DNA of 35,267 nucleotides from an uncultured Actinomycetes bacterium (GTDB lineage: Bacteria > Actinomycetota > Actinomycetes > Nanopelagicales > Nanopelagicaceae): NCBI GenBank assembly GCA_903834145.1, contig CAILHY010000028.1, forward strand, positions 30,325 to 65,591, in the 5' to 3' direction. Under the pieces are notes generated by a model that did not search any database, was not told where the DNA came from, and saw nothing but the letters and a program-made list of their open reading frames with translations. Shown here in pieces: positions 17,574 to 25,865 of this stretch (position 1 is its first letter; the number at the start of each line of letters is the position of its first letter). A program made the translations under genes and the position numbers.

Positions 17574-18427
17574 TTCCGAAGTTTTTTCAGAAGTGCAACT
17601 TCTCGAGAATGCTCTGGCTCTTGTCCCGGAGTTTCAAGAATCAGTGGTGCATGTGCAATAGCGGGATGAGCGATTAACTCTTTGAATGGATCAACTCCGA
17701 TTTCTCCGTCACCAATGTTTTGGTGGCGATCCTTGAGCGCACCGCATACATCCATCGAATCATTGGCATGGATGAGCTGAATGCGATCTGCGCCAGCAAT
17801 AGATATCAGTAGATCCAAAGTTTCTTTCATCCCACCCTTTTTGCTGATGTCGTGACCGGCGGCAAAAACATGGCAGGTGTCCAAACAGATTCCCACTTTA
17901 GGATGGTATTCAAGAGCCTCTAAATAATTGGTGAGATCCTCTAATCTCTTCACAAGTGATTGGCCTTGTCCGGCTGTAGGTTCAAGTAAAAGAGTGGGAG
18001 AGTCATCAGGTAGCGCATTGAGTATGGGCATCATTCCTTCATGAATCTGCTTCCACGCCTTTGTTACATGGTTTACGTCAACAGCAGAACCCGTGTGAAT
18101 TACCACTCCCAGTGCGCCGATCTCTTTTCCTCGACGCAATGAATAGGCAGTACTTGCAAGTGAGTTCTCATACGTTGCCACAGTAGGGGAGCCGAGATTT
18201 ATTAAGAACGGTGCATGGACGTAGGTCGCAATATCTAATTCAGCTGCCTTGCTAGAAAAAGCCGCATCCGCTTGTGCATTCGCTTCAGGCATCGCCCAAC
18301 CTCGAGGGTTTGATGCAAAAACCTGAATCGCTTCGGCTTTAACTTCTAGGGCATAGGCAATCGAGCGCTTTGCCATTCCACCCGAAGTGGGAACGTGGGC
18401 ACCAATACGCGGGCGTGTAGCAGACAT
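17570..18427 (-). CDS. nfo: deoxyribonuclease IV (endonuclease IV)
   Basis: A 285-residue AP endonuclease of the TIM-barrel Nfo family: IGAHVPTSGGM at the start, then EPTAGQG, GICLDTCHVFAAGHD and IQLIHANDSM, together supplying the Zn-binding His, Glu and Asp residues, and ILETPGQ near the end. It cuts DNA 5' to abasic sites in base-excision repair. It lies 4 nt after pknL and overlaps the EamA gene by 4 nt, so the group is one operon. Confidence 0.95.
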   Translation of the reverse strand: MSATRPRIGAHVPTSGGMAKRSIAYALEVKAEAIQVFASNPRGWAMPEANAQADAAFSSKAAELDIATYVHAPFLINLGSPTVATYENSLASTAYSLRRGKEIGALGVVIHTGSAVDVNHVTKAWKQIHEGMMPILNALPDDSPTLLLEPTAGQGQSLVKRLEDLTNYLEALEYHPKVGICLDTCHVFAAGHDISKKGGMKETLDLLISIAGADRIQLIHANDSMDVCGALKDRHQNIGDGEIGVDPFKELIAHPAIAHAPLILETPGQEPEHSREVALLKKLRK

Positions 18428-18431
18428 TTGC

Positions 18432-20363
18432 TTACCCTACTGTGATGACGACCGTACTGCCACGTTTGACCTTGGTTCCTACGGCGGGAGCAACATTAGT
18501 TACAGATTTCACGGTCCGTTTTCCAATTTTCTTGACGACGACTTTTAGATCGAGGTCTTGCAACATCCCTGCAGCTTTTGCTTCTGAGAAGGAATACACA
18601 TTAGGTATGAATACGGATTCAGATCCTTGTGAAACCACCAAAGAAATCTTTGCTCCTTTGGCTGCGGTCGCGCCACCTGCTGGATCTTGACTAATAACTG
18701 CTCCTATAGCAACGGTGTCGCTGTAGGTGTAAGTAGACGAGACATCAAATCCTGCTGTTGTTAATTCATTAAGTGCTTGATCCCCGCTCAGTCCGACGTA
18801 GGAAACCAGCGGAACTTGTTCTTGACCTTGGCTGATCGTAATGTCGATTGAGGAATCCCTTTTTACCAATGTACCGGCAACTGGACTGGAGGCAACGACA
18901 AACCCTTGTGGAATAGTGGCATCAAAGACGGGAGTAACACTTCCCACGGTGAGAGGATTTTTTCCAAGAAGTGCTTTGGCGGCGTCAAGTGTGAGCCCAC
19001 TCAGTTGTGGAATCGTGTATCGCTCGGGACCTTTGGAGACAATGTAGGAAACGATGCCCCCGGGTTTGACGCGCCCTCCGCCGCCTGGCTTTGATTCGAT
19101 AATTCTTCCTGCAGGGATATCTTCATTGAATACTTTCTCTGAAATTGCCGACACCAATCCCAATGGCGCAAGTGACGCGTCGGCATCTTTAATGCTCAGG
19201 CCGGCGACAGAGGGAACAATAATTTTCGTTCCAGGCCCAACAAGTGCATACCAACCGCCTGACAGAATCGCGAGAACAATAAAGATCGCAATCCAACGAT
19301 TTCGGCGAACACGAGCACTTGTCCGTCGACGAATTTCTCGGGTATTTTCACTCGCGATTTCTCGCGTGGGCTTCTTCTCTTTATCAGCAACCATGGCGGC
19401 CACTGTGCCAGAGGTTTGTGTGATTTTCTCCTTAGAAACTCTGGGAGATTTGCGGGATTTATCTCTCACTGGCAGGGGAGGTAGATCCAGTTCCAGACTC
19501 ATTTGGGTCCGTAGTGGGTCGAGTTCGGTTTGAATCAGTCGAAGAGCTTCAAGAAAATCTTGTGCACTCTGCGGTCGCTCATCCGGATTGGGACTCGTAG
19601 AGCTAAAGACAAGTTCATCGAGGGAGGTAGGGATCCCAGATTTTTTAGAGCAGACGTGAGGAACTCGATCATTTACGTGCATGTAGGCAATTTGAATAGG
19701 AGTATCAGCTTCGAATGGCTTCGCGCCGGTGAGCATCTCAAAAGCGAGGATTCCTACCGAATAGAGGTCACTACGAGAATCAGCGATTCCACGTTGGACT
19801 TGCTCAGGAGAAAGGTAGGAGACACTTCCCAAAATAACGCTGGATTCTTGAGTGATTGTCGCTCCCAGCAGCTCACCTCGTGCAAGTCCAAAATCAGCGA
19901 TTTTGATGCGACCAGATTTCGAAATCAAAACATTTTCAGGTTTGATATCGCGGTGGACTATCCCAATGCTATGCGCGGCTGCCAATGCACTCACGATCGG
20001 AATGAGGAATCGGACAGATTCAGCGGGAGTAAGAGTTCCGCGTTCGAACAAGTAATCCCTCAAAGTGTGTCCGTCGATCAATTCCATCACCAAGAATACG
20101 GCAGGGACTCCACTCTGGTTCCAACCTTGGTCTTGCACGGCGACAATATTTGGATGAGATAACGCGGCCGCAGCTTTTGCTTCCTTGATGAATCTATTAA
20201 CGAATTCTTCATCATTGGCCAAGTGTGCATGCATGACTTTCAGCGCAACTTTTCGATCTAAGCGAGTGTCAAGTGCCTCATAGATAGTTGCCATTCCGCC
20301 GCTGGCAACTTGGCGCAGGAGTTCATACCTGCCATCAATGAGTTCGCCGGATAAATCGTGCAC
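18432..20363 (-). CDS. pknL: PASTA-domain Ser/Thr protein kinase (PknL/PknB type)
   Basis: A 643-residue transmembrane kinase. The cytoplasmic kinase domain spans about 13-275, with glycine-rich loop QVASGGMATIYEA, Lys42, HRDIKPEN (137-144), DFG (157-159) and an activation loop rich in Ser/Thr. A basic linker leads to one membrane helix (about 356-375), then four extracellular PASTA repeats (about 380-643). PASTA domains sense peptidoglycan or lipid II; such kinases control growth and division. The neighbourhood (class II aroG, GGPP synthase, metF) matches M. tuberculosis pknL. The start is GTG with a leaderless promoter. Confidence 0.93.
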   Translation of the reverse strand: MHDLSGELIDGRYELLRQVASGGMATIYEALDTRLDRKVALKVMHAHLANDEEFVNRFIKEAKAAAALSHPNIVAVQDQGWNQSGVPAVFLVMELIDGHTLRDYLFERGTLTPAESVRFLIPIVSALAAAHSIGIVHRDIKPENVLISKSGRIKIADFGLARGELLGATITQESSVILGSVSYLSPEQVQRGIADSRSDLYSVGILAFEMLTGAKPFEADTPIQIAYMHVNDRVPHVCSKKSGIPTSLDELVFSSTSPNPDERPQSAQDFLEALRLIQTELDPLRTQMSLELDLPPLPVRDKSRKSPRVSKEKITQTSGTVAAMVADKEKKPTREIASENTREIRRRTSARVRRNRWIAIFIVLAILSGGWYALVGPGTKIIVPSVAGLSIKDADASLAPLGLVSAISEKVFNEDIPAGRIIESKPGGGGRVKPGGIVSYIVSKGPERYTIPQLSGLTLDAAKALLGKNPLTVGSVTPVFDATIPQGFVVASSPVAGTLVKRDSSIDITISQGQEQVPLVSYVGLSGDQALNELTTAGFDVSSTYTYSDTVAIGAVISQDPAGGATAAKGAKISLVVSQGSESVFIPNVYSFSEAKAAGMLQDLDLKVVVKKIGKRTVKSVTNVAPAVGTKVKRGSTVVITVG

Positions 20364-20375
20364 CTTAAAATCTTA
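20364..20375 (-). promoter_or_regulatory. leaderless promoter of pknL
   Basis: On the minus strand TAAGAT (20375 to 20370) is followed by exactly six bases, TTTAAG, and then the GTG start at 20363. It lies in the 64-nt gap after the kinase gene of the pnuT operon, so pknL can be transcribed on its own. Confidence 0.55.
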
Positions 20376-20427
20376 TGCAACGGTAGGGGATTTTGTGGTG
20401 GCGGCGCGCGGCTTCTTGTACAGGGAG

Positions 20428-20979
20428 TCAGATAGTAAAGAGTATGAAGTCCGCATTTTCACGAGTTTTGTCCAATGCGAAGTGCAAATCTTCATCAATT
20501 TGCCATTGACGCATATTCTCGGTAATCGCATCGCCATCGCGCAGGAGTACTCGCGATAGTCCGACTTCTTGGTCAACATCGAGCCAAATAGTGGCAGAGG
20601 CATATTCGCGAACTATTTTCTGTCCGCTTCCGACACCTTCAATAATCAAGAGATCACATGGAGAAATTTCCTTGGATGTACCGAAAGCATGCTCAGACCA
20701 GTTGTAAATAGGTAGCCATGTGGAACGTTGCTGTGAAAGTTCTTCCAACATGGCATGAAGGACGTCAGTGAGAGTGGAGCTCAGTGCGTTATCCCAACCA
20801 TCGTATATTTCATCCAGATGTATAACAGTGACAGAGCGGTCAACTGCCAATGCGAGAAAGAGTTCATGCGCGAGTGTTGTTTTTCCTGAACCTGCGCGAC
20901 CATCTACAGCGATTACATGCGTAGAGCCACAAGACGCTGGTGCCGTGAGTATGTCCTCGATGGCTCCTACTAGATGCAT
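20428..20979 (-). CDS. uridine-kinase-like P-loop kinase, coupled to the thiamine transporter gene
   Basis: A 183-residue small-molecule kinase of the P-loop uridine kinase/nicotinamide riboside kinase type. Walker A is GRAGSGKT (27-34), a Walker-B-like or substrate Asp lies in VIHLDEIYDGW, IIEGVGSG is typical of the family, and the LID-like segment LLRDGDAITENMRQW follows. The start lies 4 nt after the pnuT stop, with AGGAG overlapping that stop, so it is under the same TPP riboswitch. PnuC-type carriers need a kinase to trap their substrate; I infer this one may phosphorylate thiamine or a related compound. A generic AAA or uridine kinase is the conservative call. Confidence 0.8.
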   Translation of the reverse strand: MHLVGAIEDILTAPASCGSTHVIAVDGRAGSGKTTLAHELFLALAVDRSVTVIHLDEIYDGWDNALSSTLTDVLHAMLEELSQQRSTWLPIYNWSEHAFGTSKEISPCDLLIIEGVGSGQKIVREYASATIWLDVDQEVGLSRVLLRDGDAITENMRQWQIDEDLHFALDKTRENADFILFTI

Positions 20980-20983
20980 GCTC

Positions 20984-21568
20984 CTATTGTGCCTTCTTGA
21001 GCCACGTTCGCCAGCCAGCTACGGCAATGCCTACGAAGATGAGATACAAAAGCGAGGTCAGGTATTGACCTCCATGGAAGAATTGATACGTATACACCGA
21101 ATCGACGATAAACCATAAAGGCCAAGCCTCGTACTTTTCTAAAACCATAAATATTTGAGCAATAGCGCTTCCTACGAATCCAAATGCATCTGTTAATGAT
21201 GCTGCAGCGCCTATCTTCTTCAATACCGGATAGAGCAGCCCCCAAGAAAGTACAAAGGCGACAAGCCACATGATGCGCTCCTTGCGTGCCAATTTCGCTG
21301 GAGTCGCACCTTTGGCGCCCCAACCAAACCAACCCCAAACTCCACCGACTATGAAAATAATTTGCAGCGCAGCACTCGCAAAATATTTTTGCTCTAGAAA
21401 GAGAAAGCCATAAAGGGCGCTACTGATATTCCACCAATGCCACGTTTTACGCGGCCCTATGACCGCAAGCCCCACTCCAACGATGGAGGTGAGAAAGGCT
21501 ATGAGTTCAAGAAAGGATAGGTGGTAATTCCAGGCAGTGAAAACTGTGAACATGAGATTTATTTTCAT
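20984..21568 (-). CDS. pnuT: PnuC family transporter, predicted thiamine transporter PnuT
   Basis: A 194-residue PnuC-family membrane protein with about six to seven helices. It has the conserved aromatic-rich segments KTWHWWNISSALYGFLFLEQKYFASAALQ (split over helices 2-3), VWGWFGW, and PLWFIVDSVYTYQFF near the C-terminus. PnuC proteins carry nicotinamide riboside, riboflavin (PnuX) or thiamine (PnuT) by facilitated diffusion. The TPP riboswitch directly upstream strongly favours thiamine. The riboswitch ends about 12 nt before the ATG, with no separate Shine-Dalgarno beyond it. The next gene is a P-loop kinase. Confidence 0.9.
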   Translation of the reverse strand: MKINLMFTVFTAWNYHLSFLELIAFLTSIVGVGLAVIGPRKTWHWWNISSALYGFLFLEQKYFASAALQIIFIVGGVWGWFGWGAKGATPAKLARKERIMWLVAFVLSWGLLYPVLKKIGAAASLTDAFGFVGSAIAQIFMVLEKYEAWPLWFIVDSVYTYQFFHGGQYLTSLLYLIFVGIAVAGWRTWLKKAQ

Positions 21569-21574
21569 TGGTGT

Positions 21575-21660
21575 GATCCATTCCAGATCCGCATTACCGG
21601 ATCGGTCAATCGGTCGACCTGGCGATCAGGTCCTCTCAGCCACGTGGGCTCCCGTGCTTG
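21575..21660 (-). promoter_or_regulatory. TPP riboswitch (THI element)
   Basis: Read on the minus strand, the region holds the conserved TPP aptamer parts in order. P2 5' strand is CGG, then P3 AGCC-CACGT-GGCT. The invariant CTGAGA follows, then a P3a hairpin ACCTG-ATCGC-CAGGT and the P2 3' strand CCG. TTGACC comes next, with the P4/P5 arm GATCCG-GTAATG-CGGATC closed by TGG. GCTGAGA and GGTAATG are the thiamine pyrimidine and pyrophosphate pockets. It ends right at the pnuT start region, so control is probably by hiding the ribosome site: high TPP, low expression. Confidence 0.88.
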
Positions 21661-21661
21661 T

Positions 21662-21668
21662 TACTCTA
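21662..21668. promoter_or_regulatory. overlapping two-way -10 between pnuT and crtYc
   Basis: The 7-bp TACTCTA contains TACTCT on the plus strand (21662-21667) and TAGAGT on the minus strand (21668 to 21663), both matching TANNNT. The minus copy would start transcription about 7 nt later, just before the riboswitch. The plus copy would give crtYc a leader of about 20 nt. A weaker alternative for crtYc is CAGAAT 6 nt before its ATG. Confidence 0.45.
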
Positions 21669-21693
21669 TCAAGAAATTAGGCAGAATAACCTC

Positions 21694-22026
21694 ATGGAGA
21701 AATTCGGCTACTGTGCAATGTTGCTCTTCACCATTGCTGGATCCTTCTGGCTAGAAATTGTTTTGAAAGTTGGAGTTCTGCGCCGAATTAAACGCACATT
21801 TTTGAGCATTCTTCCTGTTGCTGCGCTCTTCCTCTTGTGGGACGCATTTGCAATACATAGTGGGCATTGGCACTTTGATGCGAAGCAGATTCTTGGAATC
21901 TATGGTCCATTTTCAATCCCTGTTGAGGAGTATCTCTTCTTCATCATCGTTCCGATGGCAGCGATCATGACGGTGGAGGCAGTTCGCACCGTGAAGAAGG
22001 ACTGGCTGATGGGGGATGAGAAATGA
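21694..22026 (+). CDS. crtYc: lycopene cyclase subunit, CrtYc type
   Basis: A 110-residue membrane protein of the lycopene cyclase domain family (CarR/CrtYcd type), with three predicted helices and the catalytic-type motif PVEEYLFF (76-83). It pairs with CrtYd to close the ionone rings of lycopene (or of C50 flavuxanthin-type substrates in some actinobacteria). The stop overlaps the crtYd start (ATGA). I chose ATG 21694 because the open frame upstream to 21658 contains only riboswitch-promoter sequence. Confidence 0.88.
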   Translation: MEKFGYCAMLLFTIAGSFWLEIVLKVGVLRRIKRTFLSILPVAALFLLWDAFAIHSGHWHFDAKQILGIYGPFSIPVEEYLFFIIVPMAAIMTVEAVRTVKKDWLMGDEK

Positions 22027-22313
22027 CCTATACAGCAATTGCCTGCATAGCAGTGGCATGTGCAGCGGCTCTGGATTTTCTGATTCTCAAGACGCGACTT
22101 TTAACGCGGAAGGGGTTTTGGACTTCTTACGCAATTATTTTACCTTTTCAATTGCTCACTAACTGGTGGCTTACTTCGCGCAATATCGTGATGTACAACG
22201 AGTCTGCAATTATTGGATTTCGCATTGCTTCGGCTCCGCTAGAGGATTTACTTTTTGGATTCGCCCTTATTCTGAGTGTTCTTTCAGGATGGATTTACCA
22301 AGGGAAGGGATGA
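22023..22313 (+). CDS. crtYd: lycopene cyclase subunit, CrtYd type
   Basis: A 96-residue, three-helix partner of CrtYc, with the second acidic motif PLEDLLFGF (72-80) and a basic N-terminal loop (KTRLLTRKGFW). Both acidic motifs are needed for ring closure in heterodimeric cyclases. The last 19 nt overlap the convergent crtB gene. No UbiA-type C50 elongase is in the window, so beta-ring formation on C40 lycopene is the simpler reading. Confidence 0.87.
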   Translation: MTYTAIACIAVACAAALDFLILKTRLLTRKGFWTSYAIILPFQLLTNWWLTSRNIVMYNESAIIGFRIASAPLEDLLFGFALILSVLSGWIYQGKG

Positions 22314-23209
22314 CGAGCAAGAACAGCCTTACCGTAAGCAGGTGTGGCAACACTCAAACGCCGAGCAATAGAGGTTGAAGCTCTTTTGTTAAAAATGTCG
22401 TAACCAATTTTCTCAACTTCATCAACAATCCCGCAGTAGAGCTCGCTGGCTGCTTGGATACAAGGACGACTTGTTGGGTCAAGAAATTGAATCCCCTTGT
22501 TGGCTTGGCTTTGAAGTTCTCGGACTCGTGCGATCTGTGCTTTGAGGGCTTGCTTTATTTGCGGAGTGAGCACACGTGCTTCGAGCATGGAAGGGTCTAC
22601 TCCATATTCTTGCAATTCATTCAGTGGAAGATATATTCGGCCTCGTTCTAAATCTTCCCCCACATCTCGAATGAAGTTAGCTAACTGGAATGCGATGCCT
22701 AAGGTTTTCGCTGCTGAATACGCTTCATCTGAGAGGGCGCCTAATACTGGAACCATTTCTAAGCCAATGACTGCAGCAGATCCGTATACATACGTCATTA
22801 ATTCGTCATAAGTTTGATAGTGACGAACATGTAAGTCCATTTTCATGGATTCGAGGAACGCTTCGAAATGTTCGTGAGGAATAGAAAATTTGGCAACAGT
22901 GTGGATGAGCGCCTTCGCGACATGATCGTCACTTATTCCAGATTTCAAACTTTCAAGTACGGAGTCACCCCAGGTGGTCAGGTGTTCTTGTTTTTCAGTT
23001 GGGGAGAGCGTCGATGAAAGGTCATCAACAATTTCATCGGCATAACGGGCAAAACCGTAGAGAGCATGAACAAAGGGACGTTTGGCCTTGGGAAGCAATA
23101 ACGTTGCAAGATAATACGTTTTTCCGTGTAAAGAGTTGAGCCTTTTGCACTCTGCGTACGAAGCACGCAATTGCGGATCCATAATTCCTGCAGCTGTTAG
23201 CTCATCCAT
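22295..23209 (-). CDS. crtB: phytoene synthase
   Basis: A 304-residue squalene/phytoene synthase that joins two GGPP molecules. The first Asp-rich motif is YADEIVDD (56-63) and the second is RDVGEDLERGRIYLP (181 onward). The VYGSAAVIGLEMVPVLG segment (141-157) is typical of bacterial CrtB. It is the last gene of crtE-crtI-crtB. Its ATG follows the crtI TAA directly (TAAATG), so it is translationally coupled. The 3' end overlaps crtYd. Confidence 0.96.
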   Translation of the reverse strand: MDELTAAGIMDPQLRASYAECKRLNSLHGKTYYLATLLLPKAKRPFVHALYGFARYADEIVDDLSSTLSPTEKQEHLTTWGDSVLESLKSGISDDHVAKALIHTVAKFSIPHEHFEAFLESMKMDLHVRHYQTYDELMTYVYGSAAVIGLEMVPVLGALSDEAYSAAKTLGIAFQLANFIRDVGEDLERGRIYLPLNELQEYGVDPSMLEARVLTPQIKQALKAQIARVRELQSQANKGIQFLDPTSRPCIQAASELYCGIVDEVEKIGYDIFNKRASTSIARRLSVATPAYGKAVLARHPFPW

Positions 23210-24694
23210 TTACTTCACTGGACCTACGATGCGCTCTGCCGCAAGGCGACCCGAGATGAGAACCATCGGAACTCCAACGCCGGGTTGGGTACCAGACCCG
23301 GCAAAGACGACATTGTCAAAACCTTGAGCAAGGTTGCGGGGGCGAAAGGGTCCAGTTTGAAAGAATGTGTGAGCACTTGCAAAAGGCGCACCACGTTCCA
23401 TACCTTGGGATTGCCAATCCAGGGGAGTGGTCATGGACTCCACTTCAATGGAATCCCCAAAGTCTGTGTAGCCACGAGATTCGAGAATAGAAATCATGTG
23501 CTCGCGATAAGGACGCGCCTGTGTCTTCCAATCGATATCGGCATCCAAGTTCGGTGTTGGGAAAAGTACATAGTATGAATGCTTGCCCGGAGGCGCCAAG
23601 CTGGGATCATCTTTAGATGGAACAGTAACGAGGACACTTGGATCGCTCATCAAAGTTTTCTTGTTTATGAGTTCATCGAATACACCATCCCACGATTCAC
23701 CGAAATGAATGTTGTGATGGGCCACATGGGAATACTCCTTTTTGGACCCAACAAGTAATGTGACACACGACGGTGAATATTTTAGTTTCTTAATTTTCGC
23801 AGGTACTTGGCCGAGCAAATCTCTCCAGGCAACTGGCAAATCCGGATTAAGCACCAAGACATCGCATTCGATTCTTCTATCGGTGTCGGTGACAACTGCA
23901 TGGGCGCGGCCATTGCGGTGCTCGATTTCTGTAACACTGGTGTTGTATATAAATGTGACGCCGTGTTTTTCGGCAGCAGCAGCCAGAGCGCGTGGTAGAG
24001 CGTGCATGCCGCCTTTGGGAAAGAACACTCCGTTGACCGAATCCATGTAGGCGATCACTGCATAAATTGCGAGTGCCTGTTGAGGACTAACGCCAGCGTA
24101 CATTGCTTGGAAAGAGTAAACCTTTTGCAAACGAGGATCCTTGAGGAATTGATTGACCTTTGGCGCCAATCTTCTAAATCCACCGAGTGCAATGAGGCGA
24201 GCAAGGTTCGGGGTTAATAAGTTCAAAGGTGAATCAATGTTGCGATCGATGAAGTCGTTCATTTCATATTTATAGAGCTTCGTAACGAAATCCACGTACC
24301 TGCGGTACCCTTCGGCTTCTGCCGGGCTAACCTTTTCGGCAATCTCTTGCTGCATTTGTTCAGTGTTGGCATGAACATCCAACTGTGATCCGTCAGCGTA
24401 AAAGGCTCTGTACAACGGCGTCACGGGCATGAGCTCAAGCCAATCTTTCAATTCCTCTCCCACGCTATTGAAAGCATCATTAATGAGGCTGGGCATCGTT
24501 AAAACCGTGGGACCAGTATCGAAGGAGTAACCATCCTTCATGAGCAGTCCATTGCGACCTCCGGGAACGCTTTCACGTTCGATAACCGTCACCTTGCGAC
24601 CGGCACCTGCCAATCGAAGGGCAGCGCTGAGACCAGCAAGACCTGCGCCGACAATTACGACATGATCGGTTGGTCCCTTAACTTGTGCCACCAT
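23210..24694 (-). CDS. crtI: phytoene desaturase
   Basis: A 494-residue CrtI-type FAD desaturase. The N-terminal dinucleotide site is VVIVGAGLAGLSAALRLA, followed by SFDTGPTVLTMPSL, the family FFPKGGMHALPRALAAAAE segment, and a C-terminal FAD motif GSGTQPGVGVPMVLISGRLAAE. It introduces the double bonds that turn phytoene into lycopene. Its start ATG immediately follows the crtE TAG (TAGATG). The protein differs clearly from the second CrtI-family enzyme at 27315-28820. Confidence 0.96.
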   Translation of the reverse strand: MVAQVKGPTDHVVIVGAGLAGLSAALRLAGAGRKVTVIERESVPGGRNGLLMKDGYSFDTGPTVLTMPSLINDAFNSVGEELKDWLELMPVTPLYRAFYADGSQLDVHANTEQMQQEIAEKVSPAEAEGYRRYVDFVTKLYKYEMNDFIDRNIDSPLNLLTPNLARLIALGGFRRLAPKVNQFLKDPRLQKVYSFQAMYAGVSPQQALAIYAVIAYMDSVNGVFFPKGGMHALPRALAAAAEKHGVTFIYNTSVTEIEHRNGRAHAVVTDTDRRIECDVLVLNPDLPVAWRDLLGQVPAKIKKLKYSPSCVTLLVGSKKEYSHVAHHNIHFGESWDGVFDELINKKTLMSDPSVLVTVPSKDDPSLAPPGKHSYYVLFPTPNLDADIDWKTQARPYREHMISILESRGYTDFGDSIEVESMTTPLDWQSQGMERGAPFASAHTFFQTGPFRPRNLAQGFDNVVFAGSGTQPGVGVPMVLISGRLAAERIVGPVK

Positions 24695-25780
24695 CTATAT
24701 GCTCCTGCGGATTGCAATTGTGGCAAGTTCTGAAAGTAAGGCATGAGCATTGGCATCGATCTCATCGCGAGTAAGGGCATCAAGTGCAGTCATTGTGAGT
24801 TTCTCGATGAGCGCTTCGACATGGGCTTGTGCTCCTGTGTCGGCGATAATGGTCCGGATTGCTTCAACCCCAGCCATATCAAGATCAGCATCCCCAAAAT
24901 GAGTTGCGATCACTGCCTCTTGATGTTCATTTGCGCGGTCATGCGTCATAGCCATTAACACAGTTCGTTTACCTTCGCGCAGGTCATCACCTGCGGGTTT
25001 GCCAGTTGTTGCAGGATCACCGAAGACGCCCAGAAGATCATCGCGTAATTGAAATGCTTCGCCCAATGGCAAACCAAATTCAGAAAATATTTCCGTCATT
25101 ATTGCCCGATGATGCGAATCTTCACTTGCAATCGCCGCTCCAAAATGGAGTGGTCGTTCAATAGTGTATTTTCCGGATTTATATCGTGCGATTTTTAGCG
25201 ATCGTGCCACGCTTTGTGTTGCAAGTGCTTGTTCGTGGATATCGAGAAATTGTCCAGCCATGAGTTCAACACGCATCTCATCATGGACAGTTAGGGATCG
25301 CAGCAGTGCCGATTGTGAAATTCCTGAACTATGAAACATTTGATCAGACCAGACAAGGGCGAGATCCCCGAGCAGAATGGCCGCGGATTCGCCATAACCT
25401 TGCGCCGAACCGGAAAGTTCTTCGTTGTGATGAACGCTTTCGAAGTGACGATGCATCGATGGTTTCCCCCGACGCGTATCTGAACCATCCATCAAATCAT
25501 CATGAATGAGTGCGCATGCCTGCAAGAGTTCTAAACTTGCCACTGCTTTTACCACCGCGTCATCGTCAGCTCCACCGGATGCGATGTATCCCGCGTAGGC
25601 AAAGAGAGGGCGAAGACGTTTTCCGCTATCGAGAAGAAAGGAACTCATAGCTTCGGCGGCAGGAATGAGTTCCGTGCCTATCTCGCCGAGGTAGCGCGTT
25701 TGAGCAGCGAGAAAATGGGTTAAGTCACCGTGAACCCTCATGCGGATATCGGCGAGGGTGCTTTGCGGGTCAATGATCAC
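24695..25780 (-). CDS. crtE: geranylgeranyl diphosphate synthase (polyprenyl synthetase)
   Basis: A 361-residue trans-prenyltransferase. The first Asp-rich motif is DDLMDGSDTRRG (94-105), the second is QLRDDLLGVFGD (245-255), and GKPAGDDLREGKRT follows (260 onward). The DDxxD spacing plus the two-residue insertion is the type seen in bacterial GGPP synthases. It supplies the C20 precursor and heads crtE-crtI-crtB. It is positioned like M. tuberculosis idsA2, between pknL and a MTHFR gene. I kept the GTG start at 25780 because a leaderless -10 fits it exactly; an ATG thirteen codons later is the alternative. Confidence 0.94.
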   Translation of the reverse strand: MIIDPQSTLADIRMRVHGDLTHFLAAQTRYLGEIGTELIPAAEAMSSFLLDSGKRLRPLFAYAGYIASGGADDDAVVKAVASLELLQACALIHDDLMDGSDTRRGKPSMHRHFESVHHNEELSGSAQGYGESAAILLGDLALVWSDQMFHSSGISQSALLRSLTVHDEMRVELMAGQFLDIHEQALATQSVARSLKIARYKSGKYTIERPLHFGAAIASEDSHHRAIMTEIFSEFGLPLGEAFQLRDDLLGVFGDPATTGKPAGDDLREGKRTVLMAMTHDRANEHQEAVIATHFGDADLDMAGVEAIRTIIADTGAQAHVEALIEKLTMTALDALTRDEIDANAHALLSELATIAIRRSI

Positions 25781-25792
25781 GAGTTAACGGTA
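25781..25792 (-). promoter_or_regulatory. leaderless promoter of the crtE-crtI-crtB operon
   Basis: On the minus strand TACCGT (25792 to 25787) is followed by six bases, TAACTC, and GTG at 25780. It is close to the glgC element (TATCGT-TAACCC-ATG). No Shine-Dalgarno precedes the GTG. Confidence 0.6.
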
Positions 25793-25865
25793 CCCTCACT
25801 CTGCTAGGTAAGCCCGCCCAATAAAGTCACGACAAAAGCGCGAGGAAAGGAGGAGCGAAAAGCCC

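Noticed and set aside
19530-20162. 210-codon open frame opposite the kinase domain of pknL
   Set aside because: The kinase motifs lie on the other strand and the product shows no recognisable domain.
20984-21568. Nicotinamide riboside transporter (classical PnuC)
   Set aside because: The directly upstream TPP riboswitch points to thiamine; nicotinamide riboside remains possible only if the riboswitch call is wrong.
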